From the NCBI GenBank assembly GCA_022767945.1, contig JALENF010000066.1, forward strand, positions 1-45,453: a stretch of 45,453 bases of DNA. The letters run 5' to 3'. Shown piece by piece: positions 1-7,935 of the stretch. Source of the DNA: Bacillota bacterium (lineage in GTDB: Bacteria; Bacillota; Clostridia; Peptostreptococcales; Anaerovoracaceae). The position numbers and the translations under genes are program-made. The notes beneath the pieces are model-generated. The model did not search any database. It had not been told where the DNA came from and was given only the letters and a program-made list of their open reading frames with translations. Position 1 is the stretch's first letter. Each line of letters starts with the position of its first letter.

Positions 1-1824
1 AGTTTTGTCTGAAACATCTACGCTGGTAGACGCGTCAGCGCCGCTTCCTGAGTTGGTGATATCGTTGTCTGAAGGCAGTGATGGAATTACTGTGATTCCT
101 CCGCTACTGTTTGAGGAATTCTCCTTATATACAATCGTGAATTTTGAGAACTTGCTTGTGCTGAATGTAAGAATATCATTATCCTCGCCCTTCTCAACAT
201 GACATTCAAGAACCTGAGGTGTCTCGCCTTCGTGTTCACGAATTACACTATAATTATTCTCATCACCCGAGAAGTTTCCGTCAATAGAAATGTCGATAGG
301 TACAATGAACTCTGTCTCTGGCTTGCTTTCTACACTCATCGTAATATCAAATGCACGAGCTGCACCTTCAGCAATTTCATCTTCTGTCAGTGTTGAATCT
401 GTTGCGGACAGAACCACATTAGCATCTAAGTTTTCCATGCTAACACCATCAGGTATAGTTCCATTACTAATCATATTGAACGATGCCTGAACATCTTGGT
501 TTTCTACTGATACATTCTTATCTACTGTGAGATGAATGACTATACTTCCTTTACTTTCAGCTACAATACTTTTGAATTCTTTAGCAGGAACTGCAACTGC
601 AATGTTTGTGTAGCCATCGCCTCCACCGCCAGTGTCAAAAGTTTGATATACATTACCATTAATGGATAACTCAGGAATGAAATAGTTGCGATTGACCTTC
701 AGATCAATCAGGTATCTTTCTTCTTTGCCTTCAAGGTCTGTGTCCTCAAGCAAAGGGATAGATACATTGCTTCCGTTCTGAACACTTATTCCAAATCCTT
801 TTCCTGATGCAATTCCGATTTCGGTCTTTCCGTTCGCTATCATATACTGGCTGGCCTCGTCAATTTCAACTGATATTGGCATTACATCAATCCAGCGGAA
901 CTCAACAAATCTTATATTATTATCAATAAGCCAGCTTCTATCAACAGGAATGATATAGTAGTCATTAGTATTGTCATACATGTCCTTAAGACCTATTCTT
1001 TCAGATGGCTGAGTTCCATTATTATTGGAATCATATTCGGGGTCGTCATTATATGTTCCTAAAACAGTATATTTACATTGATGGTTTTCATCAAGTATCC
1101 TGAAGGCTCCGTCTACATCTAGGTGCTTTGAATTGTCTCCCTTAATACGGAAGAATACTTTATATGTACTCCCAAATAAGCCTTTAGCTATTGGAACATA
1201 CCAGTCATTTTCAGTTGAAACTGACTGCCATCCCTCCTCAGATAGATTTTCTTTGCTATCTGCGCACTGATAGGAAATGCTTCCGTCAGTGCCACGAACA
1301 TCAAATGAGATATAACCGGCATCACCGTGGTGTACAGGTGGTTGGTTTCCCCCTTCGGGATTGTTTCCGGATTCACCGCCACCTGGGTTGTCTCCGCTAG
1401 ATTCATCAACCTTGCTAATGCCGATTTCTACTGGATATATCACGCTATCTAACACGAAGGAATATACACCTGTTTCTTTATCGAAATTTCCACCATATGC
1501 AGGATTCGCACTATCAGCGTCCCCTTCTTTGGCCACTATGTTGTTAACAGCAAAACTGTCTTCAGGTGTCACCTTTATATAAATCATTTTGCCTTTAGAA
1601 TCGCTGGAGAGATCAATCCAGATGGCCCCACTGGCATCCTTCGTAGCCTCATCAACGTCTACATAATCTGCGTCTCCAATCTTGTAGGAAACGCTTCCAT
1701 GCGCAAGTTCAGTAGCAGAGAATTTAAGTTTCATTCCCTCTACCCCAAACGCACTCGCGGGCATGTACGCGCACACCAGGCAGACTGCCATGAGTATGGC
1801 GAGAAGTCTTCTTCCTTTCTTCAT
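1..1824 (-). CDS. Large secreted surface protein, 5' part (runs off the left edge)
   Basis: An open frame runs without a stop from an ATG at 1824 to the window edge (608 codons), so the C-terminus is missing. Residues 1-25 form a signal peptide: basic MKKGRR, a hydrophobic core, then PASA followed by FG, a plausible signal peptidase I site. No lipobox is seen. The body is acidic and rich in Asn, Ser and Gly. It has Gly/Asn-rich linkers near residues 136-153 and near 585-600. The stretch TFSTSKFSKFTIVY at about 552-565 resembles the 'TF.TDHFS.Y.IVY' strand that closes repeat modules in many Firmicutes surface proteins. The RBS is GGAAGG about 9 bases upstream. The function is unknown; an extracellular surface or adhesin-like role is inferred from the signal peptide and composition. 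The missing C-terminus would show whether it has a cell-wall or SLH anchor. Confidence 0.8.
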   Translation of the reverse strand, partial: MKKGRRLLAILMAVCLVCAYMPASAFGVEGMKLKFSATELAHGSVSYKIGDADYVDVDEATKDASGAIWIDLSSDSKGKMIYIKVTPEDSFAVNNIVAKEGDADSANPAYGGNFDKETGVYSFVLDSVIYPVEIGISKVDESSGDNPGGGESGNNPEGGNQPPVHHGDAGYISFDVRGTDGSISYQCADSKENLSEEGWQSVSTENDWYVPIAKGLFGSTYKVFFRIKGDNSKHLDVDGAFRILDENHQCKYTVLGTYNDDPEYDSNNNGTQPSERIGLKDMYDNTNDYYIIPVDRSWLIDNNIRFVEFRWIDVMPISVEIDEASQYMIANGKTEIGIASGKGFGISVQNGSNVSIPLLEDTDLEGKEERYLIDLKVNRNYFIPELSINGNVYQTFDTGGGGDGYTNIAVAVPAKEFKSIVAESKGSIVIHLTVDKNVSVENQDVQASFNMISNGTIPDGVSMENLDANVVLSATDSTLTEDEIAEGAARAFDITMSVESKPETEFIVPIDISIDGNFSGDENNYSVIREHEGETPQVLECHVEKGEDNDILTFSTSKFSKFTIVYKENSSNSSGGITVIPSLPSDNDITNSGSGADASTSVDVSDKT

Positions 1825-1967
1825 AGTTTTTTCCTTCCTTTCCCTATAATTTCTCTGAATAGTATGATGATAAGTCCAAATTCTACTTTCCTGCATTTTA
1901 CCATCCAATTAGTGAGTCGGGTATAGAGTTTCCGACACAGGCAAATTGCTTATTATGGAAATAAATG

Positions 1968-1995
1968 TCGACTGCCGGCGGATTACTGCTATAAT
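1968..1995 (+). promoter_or_regulatory. Extended -10 promoter of the double-HTH gene
   Basis: TGCTATAAT at 1987-1995 is an extended -10 (TG, one base, perfect TATAAT). A weak -35, TCGACT, lies 16 bp upstream at 1968-1973. The start codon at 2025 follows with RBS GGGAGG. The rest of the 1825-2024 intergenic region holds the 5' region of the divergent secreted-protein gene. Confidence 0.65.
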
Positions 1996-2024
1996 GTACT
2001 CAGAAAAACTCTTGGGAGGATGTT

Positions 2025-3752
2025 ATGAATTTCAGAGATACACTTAACTATTACATTGAAACAGTGGGTACGTCGGGCAAGGAGCTGTCGGAGCACTCCG
2101 GGCTTACACCCTCTGTAATTTCAAGGTATAGGAGCGGTAACAGAGAGCCATCCATCGGCAGCAGCCAGTTTGCACAGCTCATAAAAGGACTGGCAGAAAT
2201 TGCTGAGGAAAAAGGGAAAACACATATCACAGTAGAAATTCTTACGGACACTTTTGCCGGAGCACTGAATTCAAAAGAAGAGGAATTCGAGATATTCCAC
2301 AGACATTTCATCACTCTTTTGACAGGACTGGAAATCAGCATGAAGAATCTGGCTGACGGAATCAACTATGACATGTCCTTCCTTTACAGAATACGTTCAG
2401 GTGAAAGAAGACCGCAAAATATTCATGAAATGGCCGAGCTCATTGCAGGATACGTTGCAGGCAGTTTCAGCAGCCCGGATGAGCTGCTTAAAATACAAAA
2501 AGTTACAGGTGCTTCCGATGATGACCTTAAGGATGCGGATTCATTAAAAAAACATATCTCAGAATGGCTGGTTTCCGAGGAGGTCGACTATTCCGAATCG
2601 GTTGACAGCTTTCTTCACAAGATGAACGACTTCAACCTGGACGAATTTATTGAGGCCATTCATTTCAATGACATTAAAATACCTACGGTTCCCTTCCATC
2701 TTCCTGTATCAAGGAGCTACTACGGAATTCATGATATGCGAATCGGTGAACTGGACTTTTTCAAGGCGACAGCACTGTCGAAATCAGATGCACCTGTTTT
2801 TATGTGTGCTGATATGCCTATGAATGATATGGCCGAAGATATGGACTTCAATAAGAAGTGGATGATGGGAATTGCAGCCGCACTGAGAAAGGGTCTTCGT
2901 CTGAATATGATTCACAACATTGACAGACCTTTCAGTGAACTCATGCTCGGCTTCGAGGCATGGATTCCTATGTACATGACCGGACAGATCTCCCCGTATT
3001 ATCTCCCAGATATTAACACAGACATCTATCATCATCTTCTCTATGTTTCCGGAGCCTGTGCTCTTTCCGGCGAATGCATAAACGGATATCATGATCATGG
3101 GAAGTACTACCTCACCAACAACAAAACTGAACTGGACTATTATAATAAACGTTCCAGAGACCTGCTGAAAAAAGCAAAGCCTCTGATGAAAATCTACAGA
3201 AAAGACGACATCAAAGCTTTCTCAGGTTTTCTTGCCGGGATTTCATCCGTGAAATGTGACCATCACCACATTCTTTCGCAGCCTCCTCTTTATACAATGT
3301 CTGAGGAGCTTCTGAAAGATATTCTGGACAGCAACAGCATTTCAAAAGAAACCGGGGATGCAGTCATGGAATTTTTCAGATTGCAGCAAGAAGGTTTTGA
3401 TAGCATGGGAGAAGTGGCAGAGATAACAGATGACCTACACGTCTTCGACGAGAAAACCTTCAAAGAAAGACCGGTCAGACTTAACGCTGACGGCATCTTT
3501 CCATCGGAGGACATCGTCTATACCTACGAGCAGTACACGGAACATGTTCGCCTGACAGAGAGGGCTGCAGAAAGCCACGCAGGCTACACCTTGAACATTG
3601 TAGAGCCTGCCTTCAGAAACATCAGCATATACATATTCCGTGATAACTTTGTCGTTATTTCCAAAAGCAAGACTCCTGCCATACAGTTTGTCATCTATCA
3701 TCCAACGATGGTTAATGCATTAGACAATCTTGTGCTTATCACAGACAGGTAA
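2025..3752 (+). CDS. Cytoplasmic protein with two Xre-like helix-turn-helix segments
   Basis: A 575-residue protein. Residues 1-60 form a Xre/lambda-repressor-like HTH (core SGKELSEHSGLTPSVISRYR, with SGNREPS following). A second, diverged copy sits near residues 90-145 (MKNLADGINYDMSFLYRIRSG). The remaining 420 residues are a mixed alpha/beta region I do not recognise. It contains His/Asp/Cys-containing stretches around 330-350 and no signal peptide or membrane segment. The start is set by RBS GGGAGG seven bases before the ATG and by an extended -10 promoter. It is divergent from the secreted-protein gene, so it might regulate that gene, but this is inference. It could be a DNA-binding regulator with a large effector domain. 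No catalytic motif was identified. Confidence 0.75.
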   Translation: MNFRDTLNYYIETVGTSGKELSEHSGLTPSVISRYRSGNREPSIGSSQFAQLIKGLAEIAEEKGKTHITVEILTDTFAGALNSKEEEFEIFHRHFITLLTGLEISMKNLADGINYDMSFLYRIRSGERRPQNIHEMAELIAGYVAGSFSSPDELLKIQKVTGASDDDLKDADSLKKHISEWLVSEEVDYSESVDSFLHKMNDFNLDEFIEAIHFNDIKIPTVPFHLPVSRSYYGIHDMRIGELDFFKATALSKSDAPVFMCADMPMNDMAEDMDFNKKWMMGIAAALRKGLRLNMIHNIDRPFSELMLGFEAWIPMYMTGQISPYYLPDINTDIYHHLLYVSGACALSGECINGYHDHGKYYLTNNKTELDYYNKRSRDLLKKAKPLMKIYRKDDIKAFSGFLAGISSVKCDHHHILSQPPLYTMSEELLKDILDSNSISKETGDAVMEFFRLQQEGFDSMGEVAEITDDLHVFDEKTFKERPVRLNADGIFPSEDIVYTYEQYTEHVRLTERAAESHAGYTLNIVEPAFRNISIYIFRDNFVVISKSKTPAIQFVIYHPTMVNALDNLVLITDR

Positions 3753-3768
3753 ATTAGGTGAAAAAACT

Positions 3769-3796
3769 GGGGCGAACTATTAATATAGTTCGCCCC
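3769..3796. terminator. Bidirectional intrinsic terminator between convergent genes
   Basis: A perfect 12-bp stem (GGGGCGAACTAT / ATAGTTCGCCCC) with a TAAT loop lies between the plus-strand HTH gene and the minus-strand permease. The minus strand has a good U-tract (plus-strand A run 3761-3766). The plus strand has a weaker one (TTTT at about 3801). Confidence 0.9.
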
Positions 3797-3824
3797 GCGC
3801 TTTTCAATTAAGTACGGTATTCAG

Positions 3825-5420
3825 TTACAGTTCCTCAAACAGCCTGGTTCCTCTCTTTTTCAGCCAGAAATACAGTGCTGCATCCAACGCAAGTATAATC
3901 ACTCCGCAGATTCCCAGAAAGGCTTCAGCGGAAACCAGATTGCGAAGCAGATAGTACAGTCCGCCCAGGGCAATTACAAATACCCATCCGCCCATCAGGC
4001 TTACGAACACACCCATGCTCTGCTTTACAGGCACTGTCTCGTTGGTCCACTTCAGGTTAGGTGTCTTCAGGTTTACCGCCAGACCAAACAGTGCAACCAG
4101 CAGCATGAACAGAAGCGGCAGCACAATAACGTAAGCGGTAACTGCCGCAGTCGGGTGCATAGCTATAATGACGCACACCGAGCAGAATACTACAGGCAGA
4201 GTTGTAACAGCTATATGCAGATTCAGCTTCGCCTTAAGCACATCCCAGGCCGAAACAGGCAGAGACTGTATCAGCCACAGGCTCTTGCCCTCCAGAGAGA
4301 CGGACGGAGCCGTTATGTCGTTCATGGATGCCATCATGCAGATTCCGGCACACATGATCAGTGACAGCAGAGGTGAATCCTGAGGAAAGATTCCTAGGAG
4401 TGAGTCGGCTTTGATAATCAGGAACACTCCTCCGGCAGGCAGCAGCAGGGTTCCCAGTCCGCAGTTGAGCATGTAGGTCGAGCTTGATGTAAATCTTGAC
4501 CTTTCTTTAAATAGCAGTGCTGACCCGATGTTTCTCTTCTTTGACGCGCCATGTCTGTAGGCTTTCTTTCCGGAAGTGCCCTTTGCCGTCGCAATGGAGA
4601 TGAAGCTCCTGCTCATAACATAGCAACACAGTGCAAACAGCAGAATAACTGCGACAGTTACTGCGACAGTTCCAGTCAGACTGCCTTCGCCCATTCGTCC
4701 CAGAAGGTACAGCGGATATGCCGCGCCCTTTATCTTCACGCCTATGGTCACTGCATTCTCCAGAACCTTCTGCAGCAATACGTTTGCCTTGAAATATACC
4801 CAGTAATACAGCGCGATAAACACTATGGTGAGCAGAACCGAAACATAGCTTTTTCCCTTTAACCTGGTGCTTATCTTTGCCACACCCCATCCGAGAACGC
4901 AGGACAGGGTAAGTATAAATACAGATATCACAAGCATCAGAAATATGTCGTCTATGACTATCCACGCCGAAAGCTTTCCGATTCCGGACATGTTCATCCA
5001 GTATACGATGAGCGCAGGTATGAACACTATAGCCTCGTAAATCAGGCTCCACAGCCATACACCGGCAAGACGTGCAGCCAGAATTGCAGACGGCTTCACC
5101 GGCAGAGACAGCAGCATTTCGTTGTCGCGTGCCTGATACATGGTTGCGTTCACATTGAAAACACTGCCGAAAACGCCCAGCATTATTGCCATAAATGCCA
5201 TCATCACAATGTACATCCAGCCCAGATCAAGCATTACAAAGGTCTCGCACATCATGGTTCCAACACCGAAGAAAACAGAGCCCAGTGACGCAAAGATAAC
5301 AAGCCACATGATTACCATGGCAGCCATCTTTCCGGCGGAACGACGTTTTCCGCTTTTCTTGTTTAATATAAGCCAGCTGTTAATCTCCAGCATCTGCTTT
5401 TTTAATAATACCTTATACAT
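3825..5420 (-). CDS. ABC exporter permease (membrane subunit)
   Basis: A 531-residue integral membrane protein with about 12 hydrophobic segments in two halves separated by a basic cytosolic loop near residues 280-310. It begins with a basic N-terminus (LLKKQMLEINSW) typical of Firmicutes ABC-2-like exporter permeases with a dedicated ATPase. Its partner ATPase is the gene at 6963-7694; a 1565-bp IS110 element now separates them. The ATG at 5420 has no convincing RBS in the inserted sequence. Before insertion, GGAGGAG inside the ATPase reading frame lay seven bases upstream of this ATG and the two genes overlapped by 8 bp. Expression is therefore probably much reduced unless a promoter in the element reads out: a TATAAT on the minus strand at 5438-5443 lacks a good -35. 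The substrate is unknown. Confidence 0.8.
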   Translation of the reverse strand: MYKVLLKKQMLEINSWLILNKKSGKRRSAGKMAAMVIMWLVIFASLGSVFFGVGTMMCETFVMLDLGWMYIVMMAFMAIMLGVFGSVFNVNATMYQARDNEMLLSLPVKPSAILAARLAGVWLWSLIYEAIVFIPALIVYWMNMSGIGKLSAWIVIDDIFLMLVISVFILTLSCVLGWGVAKISTRLKGKSYVSVLLTIVFIALYYWVYFKANVLLQKVLENAVTIGVKIKGAAYPLYLLGRMGEGSLTGTVAVTVAVILLFALCCYVMSRSFISIATAKGTSGKKAYRHGASKKRNIGSALLFKERSRFTSSSTYMLNCGLGTLLLPAGGVFLIIKADSLLGIFPQDSPLLSLIMCAGICMMASMNDITAPSVSLEGKSLWLIQSLPVSAWDVLKAKLNLHIAVTTLPVVFCSVCVIIAMHPTAAVTAYVIVLPLLFMLLVALFGLAVNLKTPNLKWTNETVPVKQSMGVFVSLMGGWVFVIALGGLYYLLRNLVSAEAFLGICGVIILALDAALYFWLKKRGTRLFEEL

Positions 5421-5430
5421 GACTTACTTG

Positions 5431-5460
5431 TATGATGATTATAGAAGCAAAATCATCATA
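5431..5460. repeat. Perfect inverted repeat at the IS110 left end
   Basis: TATGATGATT (5431-5440) and AATCATCATA (5451-5460) are perfect 10-bp arms around a 10-base loop, starting 10 bases inside the left edge. The left arm contains the predicted -10 of the circle-junction promoter. The role is unknown: it could be a transposase or RNA recognition element, or an element damping read-through from outside. Confidence 0.7.
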
Positions 5461-5690
5461 TTTCCTTTCTTTTTATATCGTGGTTTAATACAACTCAGAT
5501 ACTGTGGACTTTTAATGACTTTTTGTAGCTTTGACTACTCGACAGGAGTGTATTGCCGCTACCTTTATCTGAATTGTTTATTAGCTGGATGTTTCCGTAA
5601 GCTTTTGCTTATGAGTACTTATTTCAATCAAGTCTACGATGATAATCGCTGGTGGATATCACGGTATCAGACTTTAGAAAGGGAGGTATA
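5461..5690 (+). ncRNA. Candidate IS110 bridge RNA region (left-end non-coding)
   Basis: IS110-group elements encode a structured bridge RNA in the long non-coding end upstream of the transposase; IS1111-group elements carry theirs downstream. Here the upstream end is long (275 bp) and the downstream end short (123 bp), which fits the IS110 group. Small hairpins are visible, for example TAAGC-TTTT-GCTTA around 5597-5610. I could not assign the target-binding and donor-binding loops by eye, so the RNA's ends are not defined and the call rests on position and family knowledge. The segment 5507-5521 closely matches the predicted circle junction. Confidence 0.5.
5507..5521 (+). repeat. Near-copy of the IS110 circle junction inside the left end
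   Basis: The 15 bases here match the predicted right-end/left-end junction (6976-6985 joined to 5421-5425) at 14 positions. The one difference is A in place of C in the CAT core. It may be part of a donor-recognition segment of the bridge RNA or a relic of an earlier event. Confidence 0.5.
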
Positions 5691-5695
5691 ACCTC

Positions 5696-6862
5696 ATGAT
5701 TTATGTCGGCATTGATATTGCCAAACTTAACCATTTTGCCTCAGCTGTTTCTTCTGATGGCGAAATACTCATTGAGCCGTTTAAGTTCTCTAACGACAGT
5801 GATGGCTTCCATTTGCTGCTCTCTAAACTCGAGTCTTTCGATAAGAGCAGCCTCATCATTGGTCTTGAATCCACGGCACACTACGGTGACAACCTTGTGC
5901 GATACCTTGTTGCTGAGAATTACAAAGTGTGTGTTCTTAATCCCATCAAGACTTCTGTTATGCGTAAAAACAATGTTCGCAAGACGAAGACTGATAAAGT
6001 CGACACTTACATAATTTGCAAAACTCTTATGTTGCAGGATTCCCTTAGATTCGTATCATACTATGATTTGGATCTCATGGACCTTAAATCACTCGGACGC
6101 TTTCGTCAAAAGACCATTAAGCAACGCACTCGCTTGAAAATTCAGCTGACTGCTTATGTTGATGAGGTCTTCCCTGAACTGCAGTATTTCTTCAAATCAG
6201 GCCTGCATCAGAAATCTGTCTATGCGCTTCTCAAAGAAGCTCCAACACCGGAAGCAGTTGCTTCTATGCATATGACTCATCTGGCTCATCTACTCAAGGT
6301 CACTTCCCACGGTCACTTTGATAAAGAGACAGCTCAGCAGTTAAGAGTTCTGGCACAGAAGTCTGTCGGTGCTTGCGACAGTGCTTTATCTATTCAGATA
6401 ACTCATACAATTGCTCAGATTGAGTTATTGAATAATCAGTTAGAGAAAGTTGAAACTGAGATGACTGAAATCATGAAATTCAATGATTCTGTCATCATGA
6501 CTATTCCGGGTATCGGTTACATCAACGGCGGAATAATCCTTGGTGAAATCGGTGATATTCACCGTTTTTCCAGTCCCAACAAGCTGCTTGCATATGCCGG
6601 CTTAGACCCTTCAGTTTATCAGTCCGGAAACTTCCAGGCTAAGAAAACCAGAATGTCCAAGCGTGGATCCAGAGTCCTGAGATATGCACTTGTAAATGCA
6701 GCACACAATGTTGTGAAGAACAATGCTACCTTCAAGGCATACTATGATGCCAAGATGGCAGAAGGCCGAACACATTACAACGCCCTTGGGCATTGTGCCG
6801 GCAAACTCGTCAGAGTCATCTGGAAAATGCTTACTGACGAAGTAGAATTTAACCTCGACTAG
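5696..6862 (+). CDS. IS110-family transposase (DEDD recombinase)
   Basis: A 388-residue protein. The N-terminal RuvC-like DEDD domain begins [16 protein letters not shown] with the first catalytic Asp at residue 6; the motif GLESTAHYG (about 56-64) supplies the acidic Glu. The C-terminal Transposase_20 domain contains [18 protein letters not shown] and [21 protein letters not shown], followed by the conserved [14 protein letters not shown] stretch with the Ser expected to act as nucleophile. Length and domain order match intact family members, and no frameshift or internal stop is present. The start ATG follows RBS GGGAGGT by about 9 bases. It lies antisense to the ABC genes it separates. It is probably functional, with expression expected mainly from the circle-junction promoter. 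Confidence 0.95.
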   Translation: MIYVGIDIAKLNHFASAVSSDGEILIEPFKFSNDSDGFHLLLSKLESFDKSSLIIGLESTAHYGDNLVRYLVAENYKVCVLNPIKTSVMRKNNVRKTKTDKVDTYIICKTLMLQDSLRFVSYYDLDLMDLKSLGRFRQKTIKQRTRLKIQLTAYVDEVFPELQYFFKSGLHQKSVYALLKEAPTPEAVASMHMTHLAHLLKVTSHGHFDKETAQQLRVLAQKSVGACDSALSIQITHTIAQIELLNNQLEKVETEMTEIMKFNDSVIMTIPGIGYINGGIILGEIGDIHRFSSPNKLLAYAGLDPSVYQSGNFQAKKTRMSKRGSRVLRYALVNAAHNVVKNNATFKAYYDAKMAEGRTHYNALGHCAGKLVRVIWKMLTDEVEFNLD

Positions 6863-6962
6863 AGGTCTGGATATTACTAGATAGCCCTACTTGAAAGCGC
6901 CTGTAAGGGAGCTTTGTTAAAGTTACCCTTTTTTACCATGAAAAGATTTTTTAAATTTCCAG

Positions 6963-7694
6963 CTACTTTAGGCTTGACTTTTCATAGCTGGTCTCCTCCA
7001 GTTCCAGGAATACGTCCTCAAGTGATGTATCTCCCTTGACATCTTCCATTGTACCGGATTTAATCAGACGGCCCTGCTTGATTATCGCCACCTTGTCGCA
7101 CAGCTTCTCGGCAACCTCCAGAACGTGAGTCGAGAAGAAGATGGCACTTCCGCTGTCGCAGAGTTCACGCATCATGCCCTTCAGCAGGTGTGATGCCTTA
7201 GGGTCAAGTCCAACGAAAGGCTCATCCATCAAAACCAGCTTAGGCTGGTGTATCAAAGCTGATATAATGGCAAGCTTCTGCTTCATACCATGTGAATACT
7301 CTGAAACGGACTGACCCAGAGAATCTGTCAGTTCGAAAGCATCCGCATATTTTTTTATTCTCTCATTCCTGTCCTTTTCACTGATTTCGAAAATGTCAGC
7401 GATAAAATTAAGGAACTGGATTCCTGTCATGAATTCGTACAGATCCGGATTGTCCGGAATGTAGGCTATATCCCGTTTGCATGCAATCGGGTCGTCTTTG
7501 ATCGAGCGGCCGTTAATAAGAATATCGCCCTGGTCAAAATCCATAATGCCTGTGCACGCCTTCAGTGTCGTTGTTTTGCCTGCCCCATTATGGCCTATGA
7601 ATCCATAGATTTCACCTGCCTCAATATGCAGCGACAGATCATCAACTGCCTTCTTTTCACCATACTGCTTGGTTAAATGTTCGATTTTCAGCAT
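6963..7694 (-). CDS. ABC exporter ATP-binding protein
   Basis: A 243-residue ATPase with Walker A GHNGAGKT (about 34-41), a degenerate signature SEYSHGMKQK, Walker B LVLMDEP and H-loop STHVLEV, typical of the ABC-2 exporter ATPases (CcmA/EcsA-like). It is the partner of the permease at 3825-5420. Its last codons come from the inserted IS110 element: after LEETSY the current protein ends EKSSLK, whereas the reconstructed ancestral end is a single Val and stop (TAT GTA TAA). The change is confined to the extreme C-terminus, so ATPase activity is probably intact. RBS GGGGG lies 8-9 bases upstream of the ATG. The upstream region carries two promoter candidates and two palindromic operators, so the unit appears tightly regulated. 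Confidence 0.92.
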   Translation of the reverse strand: MLKIEHLTKQYGEKKAVDDLSLHIEAGEIYGFIGHNGAGKTTTLKACTGIMDFDQGDILINGRSIKDDPIACKRDIAYIPDNPDLYEFMTGIQFLNFIADIFEISEKDRNERIKKYADAFELTDSLGQSVSEYSHGMKQKLAIISALIHQPKLVLMDEPFVGLDPKASHLLKGMMRELCDSGSAIFFSTHVLEVAEKLCDKVAIIKQGRLIKSGTMEDVKGDTSLEDVFLELEETSYEKSSLK

Positions 7695-7731
7695 TTTTCT
7701 ACCCCCTATGTTTATTATAACAATTATGCAA

Positions 7732-7751
7732 GTGTCAAGTGTGCTTTACAT
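7732..7751 (-). promoter_or_regulatory. Palindromic operator, copy proximal to the ABC ATPase
   Basis: On the minus strand this reads ATGTAAAG-CACA-CTTGACAC, an imperfect palindrome of 8-base half-sites around four bases. It is almost identical to the copy at 7778-7797, and the two centres are 46 bp apart. It lies just upstream of a TATAAT (minus strand, 7714-7719). The binding protein is not encoded next to it. Confidence 0.65.
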
Positions 7752-7777
7752 TTATTATATTATCATATTTTCTTTTT

Positions 7778-7797
7778 ATGTCAAGTACGCTTTACAT
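7778..7797 (-). promoter_or_regulatory. Palindromic operator, distal copy, containing a TTGACA -35
   Basis: On the minus strand this reads ATGTAAAG-CGTA-CTTGACAT; the half-sites are inverted repeats with one mismatch. The right half contains a perfect TTGACA (plus 7779-7784). TAATAT follows 16 bp later (plus 7757-7762), so a repressor bound here would cover the -35 of that promoter. With the copy at 7732-7751 it flanks the promoter. Confidence 0.65.
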
Positions 7798-7838
7798 TTT
7801 TCTCTCCCAAGAAATCATACAGTCTACCATTCTTCTAC

Positions 7839-7868
7839 ATTATAGCTAACGTTCGTTCACATTGTCAA
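7839..7868 (-). promoter_or_regulatory. Distal consensus promoter of the ABC exporter unit
   Basis: On the minus strand TTGACA (plus 7863-7868) and TATAAT (plus 7839-7844) are both perfect and 18 bp apart. Within the spacer, AACG-AA-CGTT is an inverted repeat of the kind bound by TetR/QacR-type regulators. Transcription would start about 135 bases upstream of the ATPase start and cross both palindromic operators. Confidence 0.7.
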
Positions 7869-7884
7869 TATGTACTTTTCATGT

Positions 7885-7915
7885 AAAAAAAAAACTGCCT
7901 CTGAATAAGAAGCAG
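7885..7915 (-). terminator. Intrinsic terminator of the Lrp/AsnC gene
   Basis: On the minus strand a CTGC-TTCT... / ...AGAGGCAG hairpin (plus 7895-7915, one mismatch in the stem) is followed by ten U (plus 7885-7894). It lies about 20 bases beyond the stop codon at 7936. Confidence 0.88.
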
Positions 7916-7935
7916 GCTTATATTCTGTATTCTCT

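Larger units (their letters stand above)
5421..6985 (+). mobile_element. Complete IS110-family insertion sequence, 1565 bp
   Basis: The boundaries come from reconstructing the empty site. The trinucleotide CAT occurs at both edges (5418-5420 and 6983-6985). Joining plus-strand bases up to 5420 directly to base 6986 restores RBS GGAGGAG, a 7-base spacer and the permease ATG, and it ends the ATPase with TAT GTA TAA overlapping that ATG. The ends are ambiguous by three bases. There are no terminal inverted repeats and no long target duplication, as expected for IS110. The element carries one transposase gene, a 275-bp left non-coding end and a 123-bp right end. A TTGACT box at 6974-6979 in the right end and TATGAT at 5431-5436 in the left end would be 16 bp apart in the joined circle, forming a junction promoter that reads into the element. 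This is a known IS110 strategy. Confidence 0.88.

Noticed and set aside
4507-5058. A 183-codon minus-strand frame inside the permease gene
   Set aside because: It is out of frame with the convincing membrane protein, has no RBS and no recognisable domain.
5556-5590. Sense matches TACCTT and AGCTGG in the IS110 left end to the left and right target flanks, as possible target guides
   Set aside because: The matches are only six bases each, and the right one has the wrong polarity for the published bridge-RNA model.
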